Assembly: GCA_027023165.1 (NCBI GenBank)
Contig: JALVWX010000156.1
Location: 1 to 30,436, forward strand
Direction of reading: 5' to 3'
DNA from: Thermococcus sp.
GTDB lineage: Archaea > Methanobacteriota_B > Thermococci > Thermococcales > Thermococcaceae
DNA: 30,436 nucleotides
This document shows positions 23,428 to 30,436 of this stretch, piece by piece. Each line of letters starts with the position of its first letter. Position 1 is the first letter of the stretch. Position numbers and translations under genes: made by a program. Below the pieces are notes generated by a model, which saw only the letters and a program-made list of their open reading frames with translations, searched no databases and was not told where the DNA came from.

Positions 23428-23681
23428 TCTCCCACCTCGTATCTCTCAGTCTTGCTTATCGCCAGTATCACGAGTGCGGTATAGGCTCCAACCGCTATGG
23501 CGAGGTACGCTAAAACTATGTCAGGTGCGGCAAGGATGTAGAAGCCCAGCGCGAAGAACGTGGACTGGACGGAGCTTAAAGCCAGGGCCTTCAGCAGGTC
23601 GTGCTCCTTCATGGCGAGATAGCTGAAGACGAAGCCGAAGGAAACGACTATGACGAGGATGAGAAGGTGAAGCTCTATCAT
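23424..23681 (-). CDS. MbhD-like antiporter subunit (DUF4040)
   Basis: An 85-residue, three-helix protein matching the DUF4040/MbhD part of MrpA: FSYLAMKEHDLLKALALSSVQSTFFALGFYILAAPDIVLAYLAIAVG. In bacterial Mrp systems this is a segment of the large MrpA subunit; here it is a free subunit. ATGA overlaps join it to the genes on both sides. Confidence 0.88.
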   Translation of the reverse strand: MIELHLLILVIVVSFGFVFSYLAMKEHDLLKALALSSVQSTFFALGFYILAAPDIVLAYLAIAVGAYTALVILAISKTERYEVGE

Positions 23682-24133
23682 CTTCCGACCCTCCTGAAGG
23701 AGAACTTTGGTTCCTCCTCCTCGCCGGGAACTTCCTCGTGCTCGCGGACGAGTTCGGCAACGTCACTCCTCTTCGGCAGATCCTCCTCCAGCTGGTCAAC
23801 AACCAGCCTGGGCTTTTTACCGACCTTTCCGAAGTACACGGCCGAAACTAGGGAGTGTGAACCGGTTGGGGCTATGAGGAGTATTAGGATGCCAACGGTG
23901 AACGCTATTCCAGCCATGAAGAACCTCTGGCTTCCAAGGGGGTGGTAAACGAGGGCAACCAGTCCAGCACCGAAGACTGGGAAGGCGGCACCACCTATCG
24001 TTCCCACCGTCGCTGCGTGGCTCCTCATGTAAAAGTCAGGAAAGCGGAGCATGCCTATGGCCGCGATGAGGTCGTAGATTGCCCCAAGGAGGATCGCGAT
24101 CGAGCCGATGATGAAGACGATCTCCTCCATCAT
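23678..24133 (-). CDS. mnhG: Mrp-type Na+/H+ antiporter subunit G
   Basis: A 151-residue subunit. Three helices in the first 100 residues carry the MnhG pattern AAIGMLRFPDFYMRSHAATVGTIGGAA. A charged soluble tail of about 45 residues (DQLEEDLPKRSDVAELVREHEEV) follows and is longer than in many homologues. Two tandem ATG codons (24133, 24130) are possible; the first overlaps the mnhF stop by ATGA. Confidence 0.92.
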   Translation of the reverse strand: MMEEIVFIIGSIAILLGAIYDLIAAIGMLRFPDFYMRSHAATVGTIGGAAFPVFGAGLVALVYHPLGSQRFFMAGIAFTVGILILLIAPTGSHSLVSAVYFGKVGKKPRLVVDQLEEDLPKRSDVAELVREHEEVPGEEEEPKFSFRRVGR

Positions 24134-24414
24134 ACCTCCACCTCCCCGTAGAGGACGTACTTGGTGTAGTACAGATCGAGCATGAAGGCCCAGAGGGCCA
24201 GGATTATGGCGCCGCTCGCGAGCATTATGGACTTGAAGTATATTCCGAGAACGACCATGAAGGCCGCCATGTCGAAGGAAAGGCAGTCGACGACAAGGAT
24301 GATGTCCGCCGTCGTTGGCCCCTTGATCGCCCTTATTCCGTAGAGGATGAAGGCCAAGGCGTAGATGACCGCCGAGAAGTAGAGGACGTTGAGGAAGGCA
24401 CTCTCAAAGTTCAT
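24130..24414 (-). CDS. mnhF: Mrp-type Na+/H+ antiporter subunit F
   Basis: A 94-residue, three-helix subunit. The family core is GIRAIKGPTTADIILVVDCLSFDMAAFMVVLGIYF, with the conserved aspartates of the second helix. The start overlaps the upstream NuoL-like gene by ATGA. Confidence 0.92.
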   Translation of the reverse strand: MNFESAFLNVLYFSAVIYALAFILYGIRAIKGPTTADIILVVDCLSFDMAAFMVVLGIYFKSIMLASGAIILALWAFMLDLYYTKYVLYGEVEV

Positions 24415-26288
24415 GCAAACACCCCCATCAGGACTATCAGCAGGGCCATCGCCACCGCGAAGCCGCCTATGAGCGCGTTCATGTCGGGGTTCCTGCTTCT
24501 ACCCCAGAGCGCGAGCCTTTCGACGGCCCTTATCAGCGGCAGGAACATCGCCTCATCGAGGTGCCTCACGGGGTAATCAAAGGCGTCGTCAACATCTTCT
24601 ATGTCGGGGATCTCATGCCTCGGGACGACCTTTATCACCGGGAGGACGTAGCGGATGTAGGCCTTCCTGAACTCGTCAAGGAAAAAGCCAAAGGCCTCCC
24701 TGAGTATGTCGCCCGCGTTGTAGAAGATGAGAAGAAGCTCGCTGATCCTCTCCGTTGGAACCTTCCCAACCTTCCAACCGATTATCGGGGAGATGACGAG
24801 AAGAACCACCGCCAGTATGAAGGACGGGGAGGCGAAGAAGACCCCGGCGGGACCCTCGGGAATCGAGCCGCTTATCTCCTCTATCGCAGACGTAAGCCAT
24901 GGGTGGAGGAGGAGCGGAAAGACGGCGACGGTGAAGCCCGCTATCGCAACTATCCCCGTGACGGCCCTTATCATGAAAGGTATCTCCTCCCTCTCGACCT
25001 CCCTCTTGCAGAGTTCCCTGTTGAGGCGCCTTATCTGGAGTATCGAGGCCATCGGGAAGAGGCCGAGGAAGGCCACCGTCAGCATCATGAGCCAGAGGAG
25101 GATGTCCCCTGACATCGCTATGCCCTCGAAGACGGGCCACTTTGAGACGAAGGCCGCTAAAGGCGGAACGCCCGCCATCGAGAAGACCGAGAGCGATATG
25201 AGGAGGGAGATCACGTGGCCCCTGAGGAGCTTCCTTATGGAGCAGACGTTGGGTTCCTCGCCGTAGTGCTCTATCGCACCGAGGCCGAAGAAGACCGCGC
25301 TCTTGTAGAGGGCCTGGTAGAGGATGTGGAGGAGCGCGCCCATGAGGACTATCGTCCCCGCGGTTCCGCCGAGGGCCATCGAAGCTCCAAGGGCGAAGAA
25401 AGCGATCCCCACGTCCATTATGCTGTGGTGGGCGAACTTCCTCTTGAGCCTTATCTCCCTGAAGGCGTAGAGCGTGGCAAAGGCCGAAACCGCACCGAGG
25501 GAGGCTGTAACGTAGCCAACAGTCCTCGATGTCGGGAGGACGAACTCCGTCATCCTGAGAAGACCGTAGAAGCCGAGGCCCTCACCGATGATGAAGACAG
25601 GGATGAAGGGACTCGGGACCGAGCGGTACGCGCGGGCCACCCACGTGTGGAACGGGAAGACACCGGCCCTGACGAGGAAGGCGGAGAGGTAGAGCGCGTA
25701 CATAACCCCGATGCCGACGGGCAGGTTCGCGAGGTTCTCTTTAAGCCCTTCAAAGGTCAGGGCGCCGGCGGCGTGAGCCAGGGAGGTCGCTATGAGGAGC
25801 GGTATTATGCCGAAGAGCTGGGTTAGGACGATGTACCTCCACGCGGCCTTCCTGGAGCCTTTCGTCTCCGAGGTGAGGATCAGAACGAAGGTGAAGACCG
25901 CGAAGAGTTCGTAGGCCAGGGTAAGCCTCTCGAGGTCATCCGTGGTGAGGAAGAGCAAGGCCGAAAGCAGGGCCATGTTGACCGACAGCCCGAGGTAGCG
26001 CTCGTCCCCCCTCGCTTTGTAGTCGAGGAGGTAGAGAGAGAGGGCAAAGGTGAGGAAAGCCAAGACCATCAGGAAGAGGGCCGAGAGCGGGTCAACGTCA
26101 ACGCTGATCGGCAGGAAGGGGATTATCTCGCCGGCGAAGCCCTTTATTCCCGCTATTGACAGGAGGAACACCGGGAGGAAGGCCGCCAGGGTGAAAAAGT
26201 ACGCCCTTCTTCCCCCACCGAAGAGGGCCACCAGCGACCCGGCTAGGAGCAGGGCCAGCGCCAGGTTAAGCATCGTGATCGGATCCAT
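24411..26288 (-). CDS. NuoL/HyfB-like antiporter subunit, second copy
   Basis: A 625-residue, about 15-helix proton-conducting-type subunit. Glu127 (LAYELFAVFTFVLI) is present. The key lysine of the following broken helix is replaced by arginine, Arg207 (FLVRAGVFPFHTWV). A later lysine is kept in LYQALYKSAVFFGLGAIEHYG. The last 110 residues form an extended amphipathic tail (FNAGD..FFLDEFRKAYIRYVLP) ending in one helix, reminiscent of the lateral arm of NuoL/MrpA. ATG 26288 shares one base with the stop of the gene upstream (TGATG). An in-frame extension to 26450 is antisense-like and would overlap that gene. Confidence 0.88.
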   Translation of the reverse strand: MDPITMLNLALALLLAGSLVALFGGGRRAYFFTLAAFLPVFLLSIAGIKGFAGEIIPFLPISVDVDPLSALFLMVLAFLTFALSLYLLDYKARGDERYLGLSVNMALLSALLFLTTDDLERLTLAYELFAVFTFVLILTSETKGSRKAAWRYIVLTQLFGIIPLLIATSLAHAAGALTFEGLKENLANLPVGIGVMYALYLSAFLVRAGVFPFHTWVARAYRSVPSPFIPVFIIGEGLGFYGLLRMTEFVLPTSRTVGYVTASLGAVSAFATLYAFREIRLKRKFAHHSIMDVGIAFFALGASMALGGTAGTIVLMGALLHILYQALYKSAVFFGLGAIEHYGEEPNVCSIRKLLRGHVISLLISLSVFSMAGVPPLAAFVSKWPVFEGIAMSGDILLWLMMLTVAFLGLFPMASILQIRRLNRELCKREVEREEIPFMIRAVTGIVAIAGFTVAVFPLLLHPWLTSAIEEISGSIPEGPAGVFFASPSFILAVVLLVISPIIGWKVGKVPTERISELLLIFYNAGDILREAFGFFLDEFRKAYIRYVLPVIKVVPRHEIPDIEDVDDAFDYPVRHLDEAMFLPLIRAVERLALWGRSRNPDMNALIGGFAVAMALLIVLMGVFA

Positions 26289-27757
26289 CAGTGGCCACCC
26301 CCGAAGAAGCCGATGGCGTGCACCAGCGGGTACGCCAGATAAGGCACGACGAAGACGAGTATCAGGAGCATGACGAGGGAGGCGGTTATTACCGGATGGG
26401 TGTTGGCCTTTATGGTTATCCTTGTCCCGAAGACGTTCCGGGTTATCCACTTGACGCCGACCCAGAGGAAGACGGCCGAATCAGCCAGGACCATGAGGAC
26501 TGGAAGCCACGCCACGGGGGTCACATTGAGGGCATCCAGGCCGGTTAGAAGCTCCGCCTTGCTGAAGGCTATGGCCATCGGCGGCAGGCCCGCCAGTCCC
26601 AGAAGCGCGACGCTCCAAGCTAAGGCGTTGACCGGGAGAACCTCCTTGAGGCCGCTTATCCTCCTCAGGTCGAGGGTTCCGAGGGAGTAGGTGAAGCTTC
26701 CGGCGGTGAGGAAGGCAAGCCCCTTGATGAAAGCATGAGTGGTGAGCTGGAACATGGCCGCTTTGAGGCCCACTTCAAGGCCCAGGGAAGCGAAGGTCAG
26801 GCCAACGAACATTATTCCTGCCTCTGCCACAGTTGAATACGCCAGAAGCCTCTTGGCATCGTTCTGCACGGGGTAGTTGAGTATCGGAATGAGCAGGGTG
26901 AGCGAGACCATAACCGCCATGAAGTAGAAGACCCACGTTGGAAGAGGCCCAATGAACTGGAGAACCCTCGCAACGAGGTAAACGCCCATCTCAACCATCG
27001 CCGCGCCGTGAAGGAAGGCACTGGCTGGAGTCGGGGCCTCCATGGCATCTGGGATCCAAGAATAGGTCGGGAACTGGGCGCTCTTGGTGTAGCCCGCAAT
27101 GAGGAGTGCTATGAAAAGCCAGGGTTTCACCGATGCCGAAACGTGGGAGAGCGAGAAGAGGCTCAGGTCGTGGAGCTGGGTTATACCGATGTATATCGCC
27201 GAATAGAAGCCGATCATCGCCCCAACGTTCGGGATTATGAAGGCCTTGAAGCCGGCCCTTGCTCCGGCCTTGGTTCCGTAGTAGCTTACCACACCCCAGC
27301 ACGCCAATCCCATAAGCTCGAAGAAGATGACGAGACCGAGGAAGGTGGAGGAGTAGATGAAGCCGAGCGTTGCCCCCTCGAAGAGCGTCATCCAAGCGTA
27401 GAAGAGACCGCGGCCCTTTCCAACAGGATGCCCGACGTTCCTCTCGCTCATGTACTCCATTCCGTAGAACATGAAGATGAAGCCGGCTAAAGCGACCACC
27501 GTTCCTATTAAAACGCTCATTGGATCGATTATGATGCCGTAGACCTCGCCGAGCCTCTCAGTTGTCATATACGCGAGGTGGACTGTCTCATGATCGTAGT
27601 GGAGAAGGTACTCGATTAATACGCCGAACTGGAGGAGCATGGCGGTGAAGAATGAACCCAACATAACCGCGTCCGCTTTCCTCTCGTCGAGTTTGAACAG
27701 GAGCAAGCCGTCAAGCAGTGGGACCATGAACGTGAGCGTAGCGAGAAGCCCTATCAT
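26288..27757 (-). CDS. NuoL/ND5-like antiporter subunit, first gene of the operon
   Basis: A 489-residue, about 14-helix subunit. The pattern KSAQFPTYSWIPDAMEAPTPASAFLHGAAMV (from about 225) is that of NuoL/ND5-type subunits. Glu147 (FFELMGL), Lys225 and His250 of the proton path are present, as is a lysine in THAFIKGLAFL. It most likely provides an ion channel of the antiporter complex. ATG 27757 is chosen because it follows GGGCGGGAG. Nine codons upstream the frame would begin at an ATG inside an inverted repeat at the transcription start. The operon TATA box CTTTAAAG is at 27804-27811. Confidence 0.9.
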   Translation of the reverse strand: MIGLLATLTFMVPLLDGLLLFKLDERKADAVMLGSFFTAMLLQFGVLIEYLLHYDHETVHLAYMTTERLGEVYGIIIDPMSVLIGTVVALAGFIFMFYGMEYMSERNVGHPVGKGRGLFYAWMTLFEGATLGFIYSSTFLGLVIFFELMGLACWGVVSYYGTKAGARAGFKAFIIPNVGAMIGFYSAIYIGITQLHDLSLFSLSHVSASVKPWLFIALLIAGYTKSAQFPTYSWIPDAMEAPTPASAFLHGAAMVEMGVYLVARVLQFIGPLPTWVFYFMAVMVSLTLLIPILNYPVQNDAKRLLAYSTVAEAGIMFVGLTFASLGLEVGLKAAMFQLTTHAFIKGLAFLTAGSFTYSLGTLDLRRISGLKEVLPVNALAWSVALLGLAGLPPMAIAFSKAELLTGLDALNVTPVAWLPVLMVLADSAVFLWVGVKWITRNVFGTRITIKANTHPVITASLVMLLILVFVVPYLAYPLVHAIGFFGGGH

Positions 27758-27771
27758 CTCCCGCCCCCCAT

Positions 27772-27811
27772 AACCTAAACCCATTAGGTTGGTCTAACTA
27801 CCCCTTTAAAG
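27772..27811 (-). promoter_or_regulatory. Promoter of the antiporter operon with inverted repeat
   Basis: The TATA box CTTTAAAG (27804-27811) predicts a start near 27782. Exactly there, AACCTAA (27772-27778) and TTAGGTT (27784-27790) form a perfect 7-base inverted repeat spaced by five bases. It may be an operator or a leader hairpin in front of the ribosome site. Confidence 0.5.
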
Positions 27812-27871
27812 TTTTTCGGCGATTTCCGAAAGTCCTTTTAACGAATGTACAAATCTGTGAAACCCGATAGG

Positions 27872-28792
27872 TTAAACTTTGAGTTTTTCGAACCTCTCGA
27901 AGACCCCCTCAAAGTACTCATCGACGAGCGAGAGCACCCCCGCTGAATCGAAGGGGAGGGAGTGAATGGAGCGACGAGCCTCCCCGAGGAAGCCCCTCGC
28001 AGTTCCCATCGCCTCTCTGAAGACGCCTGCACCCTTCATCCTGTCAAAGAGAGTTAGCAGGTTCTCCTCAACCGGCTCACGGAGGGTTCTCTCGATGAGT
28101 GATGAGCCGTACTTTTCGGCGTAGAGTATCAGGGGCAGCGTTGTTTTCCCGTTCAGGAGGTCCTTAAAGCGGTCCTTCCCGGTTCCCGGAAAGTAGTCTA
28201 GGACATCATCAACTATCTGGAACGCCCTGCCGACGAGGGTCCCAGCTCTATCTAGTTCTTTCCAGAAGGGCTTTTCCATATAGTAAGCCGGAAGCGCGAA
28301 GGAGGCCCCAAAGAGCCTTCCGGTCTTCCCGTCGATTATCCGGTAGTAGGTGCCGATGTCGAGGTGTACACTTCCTCTGACGGCCTCCTGCAGGATTTCG
28401 GCCTTCACCATCTCCTCCACTACCTCTGCAACGTAGTCGACCATCTCAACTCTCTTCGAGGCTATTATGCGGAGCGCCCTAACGAAGAGGAAGTCGCCGC
28501 TGAGAACCGCTAATTCCGGTCCCCACTGCATAGGAACAGTGGGACTGCTCCTCCTCTTCTCGGCGAGGTCTATAACGTCGTCGTGCACGAGACTGGCGGT
28601 GTGGATGAGTTCAACGGCTGAAGCAAGGTCGAGGGCGTCTTCCTCATCGAGGCCAAGGCCTTTAGAAACCGCCAGAGTTATACGCGGCCTTATTCTCTTC
28701 CCTCCGCTCAGTATCATGTACTCCCCTATCTTCTTCGCGAGTTCGACGCTTCCCTCAAGGGCCTCTATGAGTTTCTCGTCAAGCGACTCCAC
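27872..28792 (-). CDS. Polyprenyl diphosphate synthase (GGPP/FPP type)
   Basis: A 306-residue trans-prenyltransferase that makes the isoprenoid chains of archaeal lipids or quinone-like carriers. Both aspartate-rich motifs are present: DDVID (71-75) and DDVLD (195-199); GGKRIRPRITL lies at 30-40. The chain length cannot be decided from sequence alone; Thermococcales carry a short-chain FPP/GGPP enzyme and longer-chain relatives. GTG 28792 is chosen because GGGGGGAGA precedes it; the frame to 28840 would run far into the upstream gene. As it stands it overlaps the upstream membrane gene by 14 bases and is probably co-transcribed. Confidence 0.9.
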   Translation of the reverse strand: MESLDEKLIEALEGSVELAKKIGEYMILSGGKRIRPRITLAVSKGLGLDEEDALDLASAVELIHTASLVHDDVIDLAEKRRSSPTVPMQWGPELAVLSGDFLFVRALRIIASKRVEMVDYVAEVVEEMVKAEILQEAVRGSVHLDIGTYYRIIDGKTGRLFGASFALPAYYMEKPFWKELDRAGTLVGRAFQIVDDVLDYFPGTGKDRFKDLLNGKTTLPLILYAEKYGSSLIERTLREPVEENLLTLFDRMKGAGVFREAMGTARGFLGEARRSIHSLPFDSAGVLSLVDEYFEGVFERFEKLKV

Positions 28793-29744
28793 GTTTCTCC
28801 CCCCCAATGAGAGCAAATCCCACGACAAAGGCGAGTGCAACGAGTCCTATGCCCGAGGAGGGCCTTCCGAGCGCGATTAGGACGAGAGCAGAGAACTCGA
28901 AGGCCGTGAAGAGGGGGAAGTAGGAGAGTCTTCCCCTGGAGTAGAGCATCGCGCTTATCCCGTGGAAGGCCGTGAAGATCAAGGCGCTGAGGAAGGTGTA
29001 AGCTAAGCCCCCTGAGAACGAAACGGGAAGCTTTAGTATGAAGTTTGTAGCCACGAAGGTGCCTATCGCCAGGAAGACGTACTTGCCAACGCCGAAGCCG
29101 AGGCCGAGCGAGAGGCCGTCCCTGTTCCTGGAGAAGTAATATTTCGAGCCTTCGATGGTGAGGGCCGTTAGGAGCGCCACCGTTAAAACACCGGCGGTTC
29201 TGCCCATCCCGAGCGTTATGATTGAGTAGAACGGGAGGATTATTCCGAGGCCGAGCGCTATTCCGGCACCCATGACGAACTCCGCTATCTCAAGCCTCCG
29301 TCTCCAGTAGTAGAATGCCCCTAGGGAAATCATGGAGCCGAGCATCATGAGGAGCATTCCCGCTGGATTGGGCCTTGCCTTGACGCCGAGGGCGATGCCA
29401 ACGAGTTGACCGTTTTTGTAGGCGAGAAGAACGGGGAAAGAACCTTTTTCGCAGTGAACCGTGTACTCGAACTTCTGAAGGTCTCCCTCGGTCGAGTTCG
29501 AGGCAAGCCGATAGTCCTTCAGCTTACCATAGTTGTCGAGCGTGAACTCCCTTATCTGATGGAAGTACTCCTCGGTGAACCGGGATTTTAGTTCCTCACT
29601 CATGTACGGTTCTATCAGCGAGTAGTTTCCTGTATTGAACGCTTCTATGAGTTTCTCCATAAACGCGTTTGGATTATCCGCCCGGACGTGCGGAGCCAAA
29701 AGCAGGAGGAGTAAAAGGAATGAAACGACCGCGGCTTTCCTCAT
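28779..29744 (-). CDS. Membrane protein with external domain, YhfC-like (tentative)
   Basis: A 321-residue protein. A signal peptide (MRKAAVVSFLLLLLLLAPHVRA) precedes a small external domain at about 24-122, which resembles DUF3887-type folds (IEAFNTGNYSLIEPYMSEEL). Seven or eight helices follow. Glu198 in ALTIEGSKYYF and His261 in FTAFHGISAMLYSRG are placed like the glutamate and histidine of YhfC/PrsW glutamic intramembrane proteases, but the match is loose. ATG 29744 follows GAGGGAAAG and lies nine bases after the upstream stop. It overlaps the prenyl synthase by 14 bases. Confidence 0.65.
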   Translation of the reverse strand: MRKAAVVSFLLLLLLLAPHVRADNPNAFMEKLIEAFNTGNYSLIEPYMSEELKSRFTEEYFHQIREFTLDNYGKLKDYRLASNSTEGDLQKFEYTVHCEKGSFPVLLAYKNGQLVGIALGVKARPNPAGMLLMMLGSMISLGAFYYWRRRLEIAEFVMGAGIALGLGIILPFYSIITLGMGRTAGVLTVALLTALTIEGSKYYFSRNRDGLSLGLGFGVGKYVFLAIGTFVATNFILKLPVSFSGGLAYTFLSALIFTAFHGISAMLYSRGRLSYFPLFTAFEFSALVLIALGRPSSGIGLVALAFVVGFALIGGEKRGVA

Positions 29745-29753
29745 GGCTTTCCC

Positions 29754-30089
29754 TCACACAGCTGGTTCAATGGCCTTAATGAGCTTTTCTGCCATGCCGT
29801 CTACGAGGGGAATTCTGTAAAGTTCGCCCCTAACTGCCTTCCAGATGCCGAAGGCCGCGTAGGCAAGCCAGGCGTAGACCACGTACATGGCCGGCCCGAA
29901 GTGCGGGTACTCGGTGTTAACCGGCATGTGCCAGAGGGCCATGAAGGCGAGCCAGGCGAAGAAGCCCATGACGCTCGAGTAGGCGGCGTGCTTCCTCATG
30001 AACTCGCTCGAATCCTTCATCAGGAGTATCGGGATTCCACCGACGAAACCCATTATGTAGGCTATGAAAGCGTCCGTAAAGCTTCCCAT
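29754..30089 (-). CDS. Small membrane protein, DUF4870/Tic20-like
   Basis: A 111-residue protein with three to four helices: AFIAYIMGFVGGIPILLM, SSVMGFFAWLAFMALW and AMYVVYAWLAYAAFGIW. KDSSEFMRKHAAYSS between helices one and two is the DUF4870 pattern. Function is unknown. ATG 30089 has GGGGGTAAGGGAG upstream; the frame to 30134 would overlap the ferrochelatase gene. It lies 19 bases after the ferrochelatase stop and nine before the next gene. Confidence 0.75.
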   Translation of the reverse strand: MGSFTDAFIAYIMGFVGGIPILLMKDSSEFMRKHAAYSSVMGFFAWLAFMALWHMPVNTEYPHFGPAMYVVYAWLAYAAFGIWKAVRGELYRIPLVDGMAEKLIKAIEPAV

Positions 30090-30108
30090 CTCCCTTACCC
30101 CCACGCTT

Positions 30109-30436
30109 TCAGTTCTTGTAACCGGCATCTCCAATCACCTCCGCAATTGCATCAATCAAAAGGGGATCGCGATGGTTAAGCTTCACTCGGTAGTATTTCA
30201 GGCCGAGCCTGTCGGCGACCTCCTTGTATTCAATATCCAGCTCGTAGAGGGTCTCGATATTTTCAACTATGAAGCTGAGGGGGTAAACGAGAACCTCTTT
30301 AATGCCCTCAGATTTTAGCCTCTCCAAAACCTCTGAAACGCCGGGCCCGAGCCATTCACCCTTACCAAACCTGCTCTGAAAGGCTATCTCCCAGGGCAGG
30401 TCGAATGCTTTCATTACTCTCCCAGCGAGCTTCCTG
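30109..30436 (-). CDS. hemH: Ferrochelatase-like protein, C-terminal part (cut by window edge)
   Basis: About 108 codons are visible and the frame is open through the right edge. FQSRFGKGEWLGPGVSEVLERL, VLVYPLSFIVENIETLYELDIEY and LGLKYYRVKLNHRDPLLIDA match the second half of ferrochelatase, which inserts iron into porphyrin. The conserved glutamate region ENIETLYELDIEY of the active site is present, as is the QSRFG segment. Thermococcales are generally regarded as not making haem, so a related chelatase role is possible. An internal ATG at 30414 is not the real start because the family pattern continues upstream (RKLAGRV). It heads the minus-strand group that follows. Confidence 0.82.
   Translation of the reverse strand, partial: RKLAGRVMKAFDLPWEIAFQSRFGKGEWLGPGVSEVLERLKSEGIKEVLVYPLSFIVENIETLYELDIEYKEVADRLGLKYYRVKLNHRDPLLIDAIAEVIGDAGYKN

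Noticed and set aside
26289..26450. 54-codon extension of the second NuoL-like gene
   Set aside because: It overlaps the end of the first NuoL-like gene and is arginine/proline-rich shadow sequence; TGATG overlap marks the true start.
20188..27757. The antiporter operon as the membrane-bound hydrogenase (mbh) operon
   Set aside because: Gene order differs and no NiFe subunits or MbhI-N genes are present on either side.

Overview
The window is chromosomal DNA of a hyperthermophilic archaeon of the order Thermococcales, most likely a Thermococcus. The basis is a CGP-CTERM surface protein, archaeal TFE, the wybutosine enzyme Taw3, archaeal TATA boxes about 25 bases before short leaders, GGTGA-type ribosome sites, GTG/TTG starts, and a tRNA-His that encodes both G-1 and CCA. 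This is recognition from sequence only; no search was run.

Left part (1-8.8 kb) is accessory in character. Three gene-free stretches (1-624, 1751-2466, 4246-4816) are mosaics of one family of short hairpin modules. Two of them end directly against the 3' ends of tRNA-His(GTG) and tRNA-Gly(CCC). Between and beside them lie an archaeal AAA ATPase, Taw3, lipoate-protein ligase LplA, a HEPN-motif protein, a DMT transporter interrupted by an in-frame TAA, and an AT-richer 697-residue protein of unknown function.

Middle part (8.8-20.1 kb) is core metabolism and information processing: glycine cleavage T protein, a tandem UspA protein, a candidate C/D box sRNA with its own TATA box, the overlapping cutA-endonuclease dU pair, acylphosphatase, an HTH-ACT regulator, a PfkB sugar kinase, a 95-residue unknown, TFE with DUF2110, a polytopic membrane protein, a PEGA/propeller surface protein and a Mrp/NBP35-type Fe-S carrier ATPase.

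Right part (20.2-27.8 kb) is a complete nine-gene operon for a multisubunit Na+/H+ antiporter of the Mrp/Mnh type. Two extra NuoL-like subunits come first, then F, G, a MbhD-like protein, a fused MbhE-MnhB, C, E and D. Most neighbours overlap through ATGA. No hydrogenase or NADH-dehydrogenase peripheral subunit lies in the operon, so it looks like a free-standing ion pump. A second minus-strand group (27.9-30.4 kb) runs from a ferrochelatase-like protein (cut by the window edge) through two membrane proteins to a polyprenyl diphosphate synthase.

The observations most worth following are the covarying hairpin repeat family around the tRNA genes, the TAA/ATG-interrupted transporter, the candidate C/D sRNA and the three-pump Mrp operon.
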